A stretch of 64,000 nucleotides of DNA from Alicyclobacillus sp. SO9. Lineage in GTDB: Bacteria; Bacillota; Bacilli; Alicyclobacillales; Alicyclobacillaceae. The position numbers and the translations under genes were made by a program. This document shows, piece after piece, positions 18,806 through 27,054 of this stretch. Where the stretch lies: assembly GCF_016406125.1 (NCBI RefSeq), contig NZ_CP066339.1, forward strand, positions 3,038,001 to 3,102,000, read 5' to 3'. Within the stretch, counting starts at the first letter, position 1; each line of letters starts with the position of its first letter. Under the pieces are notes generated by a model, which did not search any database, had not been told where the DNA came from, and was given only the letters and a program-made list of their open reading frames with translations.

Positions 18806-18848
18806 GGGCTGATCTGCTGCCATGGGAAATATGACAGCAAATCAGCCC
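18806..18848 (-). terminator. Hairpin after the FrnE-type gene
   Basis: A 14-base inverted repeat (GGGCTGATCTGCTG / CAGCAAATCAGCCC, one G-T pair) with a 15-base loop lies about 40 bp downstream of the FrnE-type gene. It lacks a clean T-run, so termination is likely but not certain. Confidence 0.5.
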
Positions 18849-18889
18849 TCAGGCAGAATGGCCACGTCCTCAAGATTTCCAGAAATCCA

Positions 18890-19504
18890 TCATTGTGTGC
18901 CGGAGTTTTGTTCCAGTTGCCTAAAGGCCTGTCGAAATACTTCCGGCGGCTGTGCACCCACCAATTTGTAGGTATCGTTAATAATAAACGTTGGCGTTCC
19001 CGTAACCTCATACATTTGCCCTTCCTGTTGTGCCGCATACAAACGCTGTTCATAGCGCCTGTTGGAGAGAGCATTCTGCAACCTTGGGACATCTAACCCA
19101 GAGAGGCGCGCTACCTCGTACAACACTTCATCATCACCAATGTCCCTGCCATCCCGAAAGTAGGCTTCGAAAATCCGCTGATGGAATTCGTGAAACCGGC
19201 CTTCGTCGCGTGCAAACTCACTGGCTTGCAAAGCGTTTCTGGAATTCGCTAAGAGATTCAGCTTGCCAAACGTCAGACCGTACGGAGTCCCCATCTCTTG
19301 CAAACGTTGCGTCATCGCATCCGCTTGCTCAGGCGGGAAACGTCCCGACAAATCCGTTCCCTGTTTGGGGGTGTCCGGGTGAATTTCGTAACTAATCCAT
19401 TCATCGGTAATGAAAAACTCTTTTTTCAATGACTCGACAATCCCGTTGCCGATATAACAAAATGGTCATATATAATCTGAAAAAACCTTGACTCGAAACT
19501 CCAT
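18890..19504 (-). CDS. DsbA/FrnE-type thiol-disulfide oxidoreductase with in-frame TGA at the first active-site Cys (candidate selenoprotein)
   Basis: Translating from the ATG at 19504 (AAGGAG 7 bases upstream) gives a 204-codon FrnE-family protein. It opens MEFRVKVFSDYI, then TGA at codon 13 (19466-19468), then PFCYIGNG. The family consensus at this point is DYxCPFCYIG, so the TGA exactly replaces the N-terminal, nucleophilic Cys of the CxxC motif. The frame is otherwise intact to the stop, including the cis-Pro loop TGTPTF (about 168-173) and the family ending LVGAQPPEVFRQA. A conventional gene caller would start at TTG 19429 and lose the active site. The protein is either a Sec-containing (UPFC) oxidoreductase or the product of a single-base nonsense mutation. 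A SECIS-like hairpin follows the TGA. It is probably cytosolic, with no signal peptide. Confidence 0.75.
19434..19452 (-). promoter_or_regulatory. SECIS-like hairpin downstream of the TGA codon
   Basis: In the mRNA sense, a 7-bp stem (UCGGCAA/UUGUCGA, one G-U pair) closes a 5-base loop CGGGA. The stem starts 13 bases after the UGA and the loop 20 bases after it. This matches the general layout of bacterial SECIS elements: a short apical stem, a G early in the loop, and close spacing. A chance hairpin cannot be excluded. Confidence 0.45.
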
Positions 19505-19624
19505 CTTGTCACTCCTTAAGCTTGTACATTTCATTCCTTATACATTGAATTCTAAAACCGGCCATGTCAAATATGTGCACTAGCTTACTGTCGTGTCGCA
19601 ACGATGAGGTTTGCCAGATTTCGG

Positions 19625-19660
19625 CCAAAACAAAACGGCGCACCGAATTTCGGCACGCCG
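19625..19660 (-). terminator. Terminator of the YjcZ-like gene
   Basis: A nearly palindromic stem (CGGCG-ca-CCGAA / TTCGG-ca-CGCCG) is followed leftward by TTTTGTTTTGG. It sits 24 bp after the stop of the mini-gene. Confidence 0.75.
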
Positions 19661-19683
19661 TCCGCGGACATTCTCAGATTGAA

Positions 19684-19812
19684 TCAGTACGCGGGAGTAG
19701 TTGTGCATGTAGTTGTAGTCCCGTAGGGAATCAACAACATGAAGAGCACAAAGATAATCAGGAAGACAATGGCCCAACGTGTATAGCCTCCCAAAACGCC
19801 TCCGTCATACAT
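19684..19812 (-). CDS. YjcZ-like mini-protein
   Basis: A 42-residue protein: a Gly-rich start (MYDGGVLGGY), one transmembrane helix (RWAIVFLIIFVLFMLLIPY) and a short Thr-rich tail. Composition and layout match the YjcZ family of tiny sporulation-associated membrane proteins in Bacilli, although the tail is unusual. The ATG is preceded by GGAGGGAGGA, which places the start well inside a longer open frame. It has its own terminator, so it is probably monocistronic. A related hydrophobic segment ends the 106-residue protein encoded at 25873. Confidence 0.75.
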   Translation of the reverse strand: MYDGGVLGGYTRWAIVFLIIFVLFMLLIPYGTTTTCTTTPAY

Positions 19813-19944
19813 TCTGATTCCTCCCTCCGTGCCAAACTTACACACATGGTATGGCATCGTCTTCTCAGTCGACACGGCGTGAGCACAGAGGCAAGCAGCG
19901 GGTTCACGGAAAGATTGAACTGACACAGGTCTGGAGACAATCGG

Positions 19945-20637
19945 CTATTCGGCAGTGTTTGGTTGCGTCTCCGTTTTTCTGGTAAAGCCACGCACAAAGC
20001 CAATGTACCCTGCCCCCATCACACCTACATAAACCCACTGGGCTGGAGTAAACCACAGCCATACTACCGTTTGGGGAACAATCATGGATGACGCGAGCAA
20101 CAACAGACTCACCCCAATCCAAACGAATCCGACAACATATTGTTTAGCGCTGCTCTTTAACGTAATGGCCCACATTAAGAGAAACCCAATTCCTCGGACA
20201 ACTGCCTCCAAGCGAAATGGATGGAGTGAGGTGGCTGTGAGGAATGCAAAAACAAGTATGCCCCCAAAAAGGAATGCTCTCGAACCAAGTAGTATGACCT
20301 TCGCCTGATGGAGTTCCTTATTTCTATAGAACTTTAATGACAAGTACCCTGCAACAGCCAGAACTCCGATAAACCACCCGTACCTAGACGATCCGTTTAC
20401 CATTGACAACACATCATTTTTGATATTGAAATCAAAGCCGACGATGAGTCCAGCGACAAATCGGTTGAACAACACGTACGCAAAAAACACATCCGACACT
20501 AGACCAAGAATCGGTCCAACTGGTTCGCTTGGACGCACTTTAGATAGCATCCTTAAATACAGCCAGACACTCAAACATCCAATTCCTAATGCTATCCAGT
20601 CAGCGGGGATTCTCTCATAGATTGAATACAGACTCAC
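19945..20637 (-). CDS. Polytopic membrane protein coupled to a TlpA/ResA-like gene
   Basis: A 230-residue protein with about 7 hydrophobic segments, not assigned to a family. The overall plan resembles a compact integral membrane protein with a prolipoprotein-transferase-like or DsbD-like helix count, but I see no conserved Cys or His pair to support an enzyme role. The GTG start overlaps the TGA of the upstream thioredoxin-fold gene (GTGA), so the two are translated together. Coupling suggests it works with the extracytoplasmic oxidoreductase, perhaps as a membrane partner; this is inference. Confidence 0.6.
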   Translation of the reverse strand: MSLYSIYERIPADWIALGIGCLSVWLYLRMLSKVRPSEPVGPILGLVSDVFFAYVLFNRFVAGLIVGFDFNIKNDVLSMVNGSSRYGWFIGVLAVAGYLSLKFYRNKELHQAKVILLGSRAFLFGGILVFAFLTATSLHPFRLEAVVRGIGFLLMWAITLKSSAKQYVVGFVWIGVSLLLLASSMIVPQTVVWLWFTPAQWVYVGVMGAGYIGFVRGFTRKTETQPNTAE

Positions 20638-21176
20638 TTGGCTATCCTCTCCAGTTCCGAATAGAGGGTTTTGTGGGACAAGGGGCCCAAATTCTTCCCA
20701 ACAATAACGCCGTTTCTATCGACGAAGAAAGACGCGGGCAATGCGACAATATCGTACTTTCTTGCTGCCGCCCCAGTTGTGTCCAGCGCAACGGGCCAGT
20801 TCATGCCGTACTTCTTCATAAATGCCTTTGCATTGGACAACGTATCTTGTGAAGTTGCATTAATGCTTAAGAAAATCACCTTGCTGCCAAACTTCTTGTA
20901 CACTTGTGCAATATCAGGCGACTCAAGTCTGCAGTATGTGCACCAGGAAGCCCAGAAATTAATGAAAACAGGTTTGCCCTTTAAATCGTTCATTGATATG
21001 CTTCCGTTCGGAAGTTCCTTGAGCGCAATCGGCGGCATTTGATACCCTACTTTTGGTGCATATGCAACGGTAGTCACTTGTGTTTTCGAGACAGGTGTTC
21101 TTTCGGTTGTGCCCACCCACACAACAAACATCAACAGCAATAATCCTAACAATGTGGACATGACTTTTTTCTGCAC
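20634..21176 (-). CDS. ResA/TlpA-like thiol-disulfide oxidoreductase
   Basis: A 180-residue protein with an N-terminal membrane anchor (STLLGLLLLMFVVWVG) and a thioredoxin-like AhpC/TSA-Redoxin domain. The active site is WASWCTYC and the cis-Pro loop is ALPASFFVD. Such proteins reduce or isomerise disulfides outside the membrane, for example in apocytochrome c. The start is GTG with GGAGGGC 7 bases upstream. It is divergent from csoR-copA-copZ, and a CsoR-type operator lies in the shared promoter region, so copper may control it as well. Confidence 0.87.
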   Translation of the reverse strand: MQKKVMSTLLGLLLLMFVVWVGTTERTPVSKTQVTTVAYAPKVGYQMPPIALKELPNGSISMNDLKGKPVFINFWASWCTYCRLESPDIAQVYKKFGSKVIFLSINATSQDTLSNAKAFMKKYGMNWPVALDTTGAAARKYDIVALPASFFVDRNGVIVGKNLGPLSHKTLYSELERIAK

Positions 21177-21248
21177 GGGTTGCCCTCCTGAGATTCATGA
21201 CAATTTCTCGAATACAAAGAAATCCCGCCTCGATTGTATCATAATAGC

Positions 21249-21278
21249 TTGACATACCATACCTTACGGGGGTACCGT
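21249..21278 (+). promoter_or_regulatory. Promoter of csoR-copA-copZ with CsoR-type operator
   Basis: TTGACA (21249-21254) and TACCGT (21273-21278), 18 bp apart, form a sigma-A-like promoter. Between them lies ATACCTTACGGGGGTACC (21259-21276), a pseudo-palindrome with the GC-rich core typical of CsoR sites in Bacilli. Apo-CsoR bound there would block RNA polymerase; Cu(I) would release it. Confidence 0.7.
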
Positions 21279-21307
21279 TAGGGAAACCGTAAAAGTGAGG
21301 CGTAGCC

Positions 21308-21604
21308 ATGGAACAGATACATGTAGGTCATTCATATGCGGAACAGAGTACCGATTTACAGAAGCGACTGCGACGCGTTGAAGGGCAAGTCAGAGGCCTT
21401 CAAAAAATGATTGATGACGGTCGCTATTGTGTGGATATTCTAGTGCAAATTGCGGCCGCGAAAAACGCCCTTCATCAGGTTGGGCTAACCATACTCGATG
21501 CACATACCCGTGGGTGCGTAGCTGACGCAATCACTAACCAAGAGAATGAGAAGCAAAAGATTGACGAATTAATGGACGTCATTCGCCAATTTACTAAGTC
21601 ATAA
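21308..21604 (+). CDS. csoR: Copper-sensing repressor CsoR
   Basis: A 98-residue DUF156/CsoR-family all-helical repressor. The Cu(I) ligand set Cys-His-Cys is present at Cys41 (RYCVDIL), His66 (DAHTRG) and Cys70 (GCVADAI), and the basic DNA-contact helix [16 protein letters not shown] is at about 17-32. Directly upstream of copA and copZ, with a CsoR-like operator in the promoter, it should autoregulate the copper-export operon. A Ni/Co-sensing relative (RcnR) is unlikely given the ligand spacing and neighbours. Confidence 0.94.
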   Translation: MEQIHVGHSYAEQSTDLQKRLRRVEGQVRGLQKMIDDGRYCVDILVQIAAAKNALHQVGLTILDAHTRGCVADAITNQENEKQKIDELMDVIRQFTKS

Positions 21605-21630
21605 CTCCTGTCGCAAGAGGAGGCGATATC

Positions 21631-24060
21631 GTGCCTGATGTAAAAGCAGCAGAGAACAAACCCAATAAGGGATGGACAGTACCCGTTGAAGGCATGACAT
21701 GTGCGGCCTGTGCTGCACGGATTGAGAAGACAGTTTCAAAACTGCCGGGCATCCAAGATATCAACGTCAATTTGGCCTCGGAGCGGGCCAGCTTTGTCCT
21801 GGATGAAGGGACTTCCTGGAAAGACGTGGTCCAGCGAATTGAAAAAACTGGATACTCCGTGCCTTTCCGAGAAGTGGAATTGGATATTCAAGGAATGACG
21901 TGTGCAGCGTGTTCAGCACGAATTGAGAAGGTTGTCGGTCGTCTCGACGCAGTAGAAACTGTAAATGTCAACCTTGCTTCCGAAAAGGCTCACATCCGGT
22001 ATGTTCCCGGAATCATTGAAGAATCAGCTCTCATCGGAGCTGTTGAGAAAGCTGGATACAGTGCCAAACTTGCATCTGAGACGGCTGCTGAAGAAGAACG
22101 CCAACGTAAACAGCGAGAATATCGACGTGATGTACTCAAATTTTGGGGCTCTGTAGCCCTAACTTTGCCGCTTGTTATTCAATTATTTACTGCAATGTTT
22201 GGCGGTCCGAAATTCCTCCCGAACTGGTTTGGCTGGATTTTAGCCACTCCTGTTCAGTTCTATGTAGGCTGGAGATTTTACAAAGGTGCCTACCACTCCC
22301 TGCGCGGCGGTGCCGCCAATATGGATGTGCTAGTGGCCCTTGGAACTAGTGTCGCTTACGTCTACAGCGTCGTATTGACACTCGTGGGGAGCGCCAATGT
22401 GTATTTTGATTCTTCGGCCACTGTCGTAACCCTTATTTTCATGGGAAAACTACTTGAAGCAAGAGCTAAAGCAAAGTCAAGTTCCGCCGTGGAGAAATTG
22501 GCAAAACTCGGTGCCAAATCCGCACACCTTGTAGAGGATGGAAACGAGCGCGATGTGCCTGTTGAAGACCTGAAGGCTGGGGACGTTGTGCGGGTGCGTC
22601 CTGGAGAGAAAATTCCTAGCGACGGTGTGGTTTTAGATGGCTCAACAGCAGTCGATGAATCATTCCTCACGGGAGAATCTCTACCTGTTACAAAGCAATC
22701 TGGAGACAGCGTCGTTGGTGCTGCTGTCAACCAAAACCAAGTGTTTACGATGAAGATCACGAAAGTAGGGTCAGACACAGCTTTAGCTCAAGTCATTCGC
22801 CTTGTCGACCAAGCACAAGGATCGAAAGCACCCGTGCAACGCCTCGCAGACAAAATTTCGGGCGTGTTTGTGCCGGCAGTTCTTATCGTGTCTCTGCTAA
22901 CCTTTGTCTTGTGGTGGGTATTCGTAGGTTGGTCCGCAGCCCTGATTGCTGCCGTCGCGGTACTGGTAATAGCGTGTCCGTGCTCACTTGGACTTGCAAC
23001 ACCAACTGCGATTATGGTTGGCACAGGAATGGGAGCAGAAGCCGGCATCCTTATCAAAGGCGGCGAACACCTCGAACTCGCCCACAAACTTACGACAGTC
23101 GTGTTTGACAAGACGGGGACCATTACCAACGGTACTCCTGAGGTCGTGGATACGTGGGTGGCTCCGACCGTAGATGAAAAGACAATGCTTGAAGCTGTCA
23201 CCTCTCTTGAAGCACAAAGCGAACACCCATTGGGGTCCGCGGTTGTTAGACACGCTGAAACAGCGGGTATCCTCCCCCTCCCAATCACAAATGTTCGGGC
23301 GACTCCAGGAAAAGGTATCGAGGGGCAGATGGGTTCAGATGTCATTCAAGCCGGGAATAGAAAATGGTTAGAAGAAACCAGGGTAACAGGTTTCCCAGAC
23401 GCGGTCGTCTCCCGCTTTGAACATGCCGGTCGAACGGCAATTACCGTTGCTCGAAACAAAATGGTGATTGGAGTACTGGCAATCGCTGACAAAATTAAGC
23501 CTGAGGCCGCCAGTACGGTTCAACAGCTGAAGTCCCTCGGCATTGAAGTCTGGATGATTACGGGCGATAACGAGCAGACTGCACAGGCAATTGCCAAGGA
23601 GGCTGGCATTGATAATGTTATGGCCGAAGTCCTGCCATCGGAAAAATCTGCGAAAATAGACCAACTGAAACAGAATGAACAAATTGTTGGAATGGTCGGT
23701 GACGGAATCAATGACGCCCCTGCCCTTGCTGCAGCCGACATTGGCATTGCCATGGGCACAGGTGCGGATGTCGCACTTGAAGCTGCTGATATTGCTCTCA
23801 TGCACAGCCGGACACAAGGCGTAGTGGAAGCAATTCTTTTGTCCAAAGCAACCATGCGTAAAATTCGACAAAATCTATTCTGGGCGTTCTTCTACAATGT
23901 CTTGGGAATTCCACTGGCAGCTGCCGGTATCTTAAGTCCGATTATTGCTGGTGCAGCAATGGCATTCAGTTCTGTAAGCGTGGTGTCCAACAGTCTGCTC
24001 TTGCGCAGAACGAAACTTCGCAAGGAGGTGAATGCGGACACATCCCATACGGCGGCTTGA
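21631..24060 (+). CDS. copA: Cu(I)-exporting P1B-type ATPase CopA
   Basis: An 809-residue P-type ATPase that pumps Cu(I) out of the cytoplasm. It has two N-terminal HMA domains, each with GMTCAAC (21-27 and 88-94), eight transmembrane helices with the CPC ion site at 449-451 (ACPCSLG), the TGES actuator motif, phosphorylation motif DKTGT at 493-497, the SEHPLG nucleotide-domain motif and GDGINDAPA in the hinge. All catalytic motifs are intact and the length is standard. The start is GTG with GAGGAGG upstream, 26 bp after csoR. Confidence 0.96.
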   Translation: MPDVKAAENKPNKGWTVPVEGMTCAACAARIEKTVSKLPGIQDINVNLASERASFVLDEGTSWKDVVQRIEKTGYSVPFREVELDIQGMTCAACSARIEKVVGRLDAVETVNVNLASEKAHIRYVPGIIEESALIGAVEKAGYSAKLASETAAEEERQRKQREYRRDVLKFWGSVALTLPLVIQLFTAMFGGPKFLPNWFGWILATPVQFYVGWRFYKGAYHSLRGGAANMDVLVALGTSVAYVYSVVLTLVGSANVYFDSSATVVTLIFMGKLLEARAKAKSSSAVEKLAKLGAKSAHLVEDGNERDVPVEDLKAGDVVRVRPGEKIPSDGVVLDGSTAVDESFLTGESLPVTKQSGDSVVGAAVNQNQVFTMKITKVGSDTALAQVIRLVDQAQGSKAPVQRLADKISGVFVPAVLIVSLLTFVLWWVFVGWSAALIAAVAVLVIACPCSLGLATPTAIMVGTGMGAEAGILIKGGEHLELAHKLTTVVFDKTGTITNGTPEVVDTWVAPTVDEKTMLEAVTSLEAQSEHPLGSAVVRHAETAGILPLPITNVRATPGKGIEGQMGSDVIQAGNRKWLEETRVTGFPDAVVSRFEHAGRTAITVARNKMVIGVLAIADKIKPEAASTVQQLKSLGIEVWMITGDNEQTAQAIAKEAGIDNVMAEVLPSEKSAKIDQLKQNEQIVGMVGDGINDAPALAAADIGIAMGTGADVALEAADIALMHSRTQGVVEAILLSKATMRKIRQNLFWAFFYNVLGIPLAAAGILSPIIAGAAMAFSSVSVVSNSLLLRRTKLRKEVNADTSHTAA

Positions 24061-24119
24061 TGCTTTTGTGAAGATATGAACGGCCCTAGACATCTATTTA
24101 AACAAAAGGAGATGTTCGT

Positions 24120-24326
24120 GTGACAACAGCGACAATTACGGTAAAGGGAATGACTTGCAACGGGTGTGTAAATTCCGTGACGAAGGCATTGACATCGGTG
24201 ACAGGTGTTCAAGACACAGTGGTCAGTCTAGACGCAGAAAATGCCAAGGTAACCTTCGAAGAGACACAGACGAGTCTGCAGGCCTTAAAGGACGCTATTG
24301 AAGAGGCTGGCTACGACGTCGAATAA
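24120..24326 (+). CDS. copZ: Copper chaperone CopZ
   Basis: A 68-residue single HMA domain. The metal site is GMTCNGC with Cys13 and Cys16, and the ferredoxin-like fold pattern ends in EEAGYDVE. It delivers Cu(I) to CopA in the cytoplasm. The start is GTG, 6 bases after AAAGGAG. It is the third gene of the operon, 59 bp after copA, and is followed by a strong hairpin terminator. Confidence 0.93.
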   Translation: MTTATITVKGMTCNGCVNSVTKALTSVTGVQDTVVSLDAENAKVTFEETQTSLQALKDAIEEAGYDVE

Positions 24327-24410
24327 AATTCACCTGCCCGGCACCTATTGATGTGACGACTGCCCTCGTTGGGACGGACGCCATCATACGAAGAAAAAAT
24401 TATAAACGAT

Positions 24411-24457
24411 GAGCGGTTGTCCAAGCGGTCCTACAGGAGGACGCAGGGCAACCGCTC
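24411..24457 (+). terminator. Terminator of the cop operon
   Basis: A 9-bp outer stem (GAGCGGTTG/CAACCGCTC) encloses a smaller hairpin (GTCCT/AGGAC). A T-rich stretch (TATGTTTTGCTGCTTGTTC) follows on the + strand. The rest of 24327-24639 shows no clear gene. Confidence 0.65.
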
Positions 24458-24639
24458 TATGTTTTGCTGCTTGTTCTCTTTGAGATGTTGGACTCCTCTT
24501 TGTCTTTCAATTTTTCCAGAATTGTTACTTCCAACAGTGCTTCCCCTTGCCGCTGCTGCCCGCTTCGTCATAACAGGTGAATAAACCTGTGACTGGCGGG
24601 AATCCTGAGTATAAGTCTTGTGCAAGGGAGTGAAGCCGA

Positions 24640-24819
24640 ATGTTTTGGCCCTTTCAAAAACTGACCAGAGTGCCCATGGAGACTTCTCATGATGAGAGCC
24701 TGGAATCCTACATCAGTCATGCCACTGCCGACGGTGCATATTGGGACGAAGGTTCCCCATATGGAAATGCACAGCATGTGACTGACCCTGATAGTAGTAA
24801 CAGCAAAACGACGTCGTAG
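24640..24819 (+). CDS. Small hypothetical protein (59 aa)
   Basis: A 59-residue frame with ATG preceded by AAGGGAG 8 bases upstream. The sequence starts MFWPFQKLTRVP and continues as an acidic, polar, probably disordered chain (ETSHDESLESYISHATADG) ending in SSNSKTTS. It has no membrane segment or Cys. It is convergent with the Dabb-domain gene, whose stop is 15 bp away. It is not recognised; the binding site and amino acid composition support a real but small product. Confidence 0.5.
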   Translation: MFWPFQKLTRVPMETSHDESLESYISHATADGAYWDEGSPYGNAQHVTDPDSSNSKTTS

Positions 24820-24833
24820 ACAGCAGAACCAAG

Positions 24834-25127
24834 CTAGACCTCAAAGTCCAGAGACATGCTTTCCTTCAAGCCAACCTCGGACATATATTGCTTGACGGCT
24901 TCATGTTTTGGATGCGGCGCATACTTTTCCAAAGCCGCTTTGCTGACAAACCGAGCACGCAGTCCAACATCGAACCCCTTGCTTCGCTCGGAGAAGTTAT
25001 GTCCGGCATTGTAGTCGACAATTCCTGCAATCTCATCTTTCAATCCTACTAGTCTGCGAATCACCTCGTCTTTTTGTTCCTTGGTTGTGCTTTCGTCAAA
25101 CTTGAGCCATACCAGATGTTCTATCAC
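24834..25127 (-). CDS. Dabb (stress-responsive A/B barrel) domain protein
   Basis: A 97-residue protein of the Dabb family (dimeric alpha/beta barrel). The opening IEHLVWLKFDESTTKEQ, the central GHNFSERSKGFDVGLRARF and the ending DFEV are typical. Members are implicated in stress response or act as small cyclases and decarboxylases; no function can be fixed here. The start is GTG with AGGGGGA 6 bases upstream. It is monocistronic and leftward. Confidence 0.85.
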   Translation of the reverse strand: MIEHLVWLKFDESTTKEQKDEVIRRLVGLKDEIAGIVDYNAGHNFSERSKGFDVGLRARFVSKAALEKYAPHPKHEAVKQYMSEVGLKESMSLDFEV

Positions 25128-25266
25128 AGAAAATCCCCCTATCCTTCAAGATTCTTGCTGCACAATTTCTGCTGCGATTCTGGTCTTTTCATAAAACTAG
25201 GGTTGCCGCAACTTCTACCAATATATAATATCGTAGTTACATTGATAACGTAAGGATGGACACTAG

Positions 25267-25836
25267 GTGCCACAGCGCAAACTTTTTTTAAAAACGCTGC
25301 CTTTTCTAATCGGTGCGGGTGCACTTTTTGTTGCAGTAGCCGATACATTTAGTCAGCCCCAAGCTGCTCCTGTCAAAAGCCATTACAGTGTACAATTTTC
25401 AATTCGTCAGCCGCAAGCTAAAGGTGCCACATCTGGACAGACTGTGCAAACCTCTATTGAACTGCATATTAGGAAATGGGATCCAAACTATGACAAGACA
25501 CGTTACCAAGTATTCCTTATTTTTACTTCTGTAAGTACAAATGTCATGGACGTTTATGACAATTCATCTGGTAAGTTTGTGTTCGGAGGGTGGTACAACT
25601 TTGGCGACATCAACAGAATCCTGAAACAGCACAAACTGAGTCCTGTACCAAACAATGAAGGCGAACATACGTGGCTCTATGTATCTTCACAAGCGCCCTT
25701 CTCCAGCCGTATCATTGCCACAACGCGAACAGTCCCCCAGGCAACGAATTGGAGAATTGCTGTCATTGCGGAACAACGACAGAATTCAAACATTTCCATC
25801 CTTTGGAGCAAAGTGTATCGCCCGGCGTCGCCATAG
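25267..25836 (+). CDS. Exported hypothetical protein
   Basis: A 189-residue protein with a basic N-terminus and one hydrophobic segment (FLKTLPFLIGAGALFVAVADTF) that serves as a signal anchor or signal peptide. A beta-rich, polar domain follows (QTSIELHIRKWDPNYDKTRY; FSSRIIATTRTVPQATNWRI). No cysteines and no catalytic motif are seen. The start is GTG after AAGGATGGA. Its family is not recognised. It converges with the Gly/Tyr-rich gene at 25873. Confidence 0.6.
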   Translation: MPQRKLFLKTLPFLIGAGALFVAVADTFSQPQAAPVKSHYSVQFSIRQPQAKGATSGQTVQTSIELHIRKWDPNYDKTRYQVFLIFTSVSTNVMDVYDNSSGKFVFGGWYNFGDINRILKQHKLSPVPNNEGEHTWLYVSSQAPFSSRIIATTRTVPQATNWRIAVIAEQRQNSNISILWSKVYRPASP

Positions 25837-25872
25837 CAGGGCTGCAGAATGCTGCGCAGCCCTGCATCAGGC

Positions 25873-26193
25873 TTACCAGAACCAGAGTCCCCACAACACA
25901 TAGATAATTAGAAACGAAACAGCCCAGCGACCCCAGGCACCGTAGCCGTAGGCTCCGCCGTATCCTCCTCCAGGATATCCGCCGCGACCGTAGCCGCCCC
26001 ATGCCAATGCAACATCCAACTTTCGCTCGTCAGCGTCGTCCAGTGCCAAATCAACCGGGATATACTGTTTGGGACTCTTAATGATTGCTTTGGTTGCGGT
26101 AACTCGCTCAATAACACCGCGGTGAACTCCATACGGAGTTCGCAACTGGACCCATTTACCAATATGCCTTTCGCATTCCGCTCTCGTACACAT
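25873..26193 (-). CDS. 106-aa protein with YjcZ-like C-terminal helix
   Basis: The start is the ATG at 26193, with AAAGAGGGGG about 10 bases upstream. The N-terminal 60 residues look like a small beta-barrel (ERHIGKWVQLRTPYGVHRGV, VTATKAIIK, QYIPVDLAL). Then comes a Gly/Tyr-rich linker (GGYGRGGYPGGGYGGAYGYG) and a terminal hydrophobic helix WGRWAVSFLIIYVLWGLWFW. The helix resembles the core of the YjcZ-like mini-protein encoded at 19684 (RWAIVFLIIFVL), so this may be a spore-associated protein with that tail. The function is unknown. Confidence 0.6.
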   Translation of the reverse strand: MCTRAECERHIGKWVQLRTPYGVHRGVIERVTATKAIIKSPKQYIPVDLALDDADERKLDVALAWGGYGRGGYPGGGYGGAYGYGAWGRWAVSFLIIYVLWGLWFW

Positions 26194-26488
26194 ACTGGTA
26201 CACCCCCTCTTTGCTGACATACACCAGCATATGATTGGGGTCTGCCAATTTCGCGGGATGGACACCCAGGACATCTACCTGTTTCTCTTAATCGTCTACA
26301 GAACGGATGGGACACTTGTTATTGGCATATTCGGTCTGGTCTGCAGGCGTTAAAGCGTGACTCTAGAACTGTTCGAGCGTCCAAACAGTTATCGGTCCTG
26401 AGACATGCTGTGATTCTTTCTGTAGCAGTGAAGAAGTGGTAAGGTATGGTTACCAGTTAACTGCAATCACAAGAAAGGGGATAACAGC

Positions 26489-26923
26489 TTGTTTGTTGAA
26501 GAATTTAAAGCAGGGCAAACATTCCGGTTGAAACCAGTCTCGCTGACCTCAGAAGATATTAAGACGTTTGCGATGAAATACGACCCCCAACCCATCCACA
26601 TAGATGAAGAATTTGCGCGGGAGGGACTGTTCCGGGGGATCATTGCTTCAGGGGTACATACACTGAGCGTCATATGGAGCGAATGGATTAAAACAAATCG
26701 ATTTGGTACAGAAATTATTGGAGGCAAAGGACTTGATTTTGTGCAATGGTCAGCCCCAGTCCGACCGGGTGATATCCTAGATACTACTGTAACTGTCGTT
26801 GAGGCAACGCCATTTGATAAAAAACAGCGGGGGCTTCTTGTACTGCGATTTGACGCTGTAAACCAGCATGGAACAAATGTCCTTAGCACCCAAGCACGTG
26901 CCTATTTGAAGAGCCGATTATGA
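26489..26923 (+). CDS. MaoC-type hot-dog hydratase
   Basis: A 144-residue single hot-dog-fold protein of the MaoC-like (R)-specific enoyl-CoA hydratase family. The catalytic Asp-His pair lies in YDPQPIHIDEEFA (Asp32, His37), with the later FRGIIASGVHTLS and PVRPGDIL strands. It would hydrate an acyl-CoA or related thioester in the cytosol; the substrate is not known. The start is TTG with AAAGGGG 8 bases upstream. Its stop overlaps the ATG of the repeat-containing mini-gene (ATGA). Confidence 0.87.
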   Translation: MFVEEFKAGQTFRLKPVSLTSEDIKTFAMKYDPQPIHIDEEFAREGLFRGIIASGVHTLSVIWSEWIKTNRFGTEIIGGKGLDFVQWSAPVRPGDILDTTVTVVEATPFDKKQRGLLVLRFDAVNQHGTNVLSTQARAYLKSRL

Positions 26924-27054
26924 CAGGCGTTACTGCTAAAGAAGTTACTGCTAAGGAAGTTACTGCTAAGGAAGTTACTGCTAAGGAAGTTACTGCTAAG
27001 GAAGTCAGGATAGACGCTACATACAGACACGAAAGAAGGAAAAACGCGGTATGA
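26920..27054 (+). CDS. Mini-gene encoding five VTAKE repeats (44 aa)
   Basis: The frame starts with an ATG overlapping the maoC-like stop (ATGA) and ends with a TGA overlapping the next gene's ATG (ATGA again). The product is MTG, then VTAKE five times, then VRIDATYRHERRKNAV. The 15-bp tandem units keep the frame, and both junctions are of the translational-coupling type. That suggests translation, or at least that the repeat expanded without breaking coupling. The product would be a short amphipathic, charged helix. It may be only a ribosome-passing linker between two genes; no function is known. Confidence 0.5.
   Translation: MTGVTAKEVTAKEVTAKEVTAKEVTAKEVRIDATYRHERRKNAV
26929..27003 (+). 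repeat. 15-bp tandem repeat, five units
   Basis: Unit GTTACTGCTAAGGAA in five perfect head-to-tail copies, with one A-for-G change in the first unit (AAAGAA). It lies in the mini-gene between the maoC-like gene and the 76-residue gene. Confidence 0.95.

Noticed and set aside
26929-27003. CRISPR or minisatellite origin signal
   Set aside because: The units are directly adjacent 15-mers without spacers and keep a reading frame; it is a coding tandem repeat.
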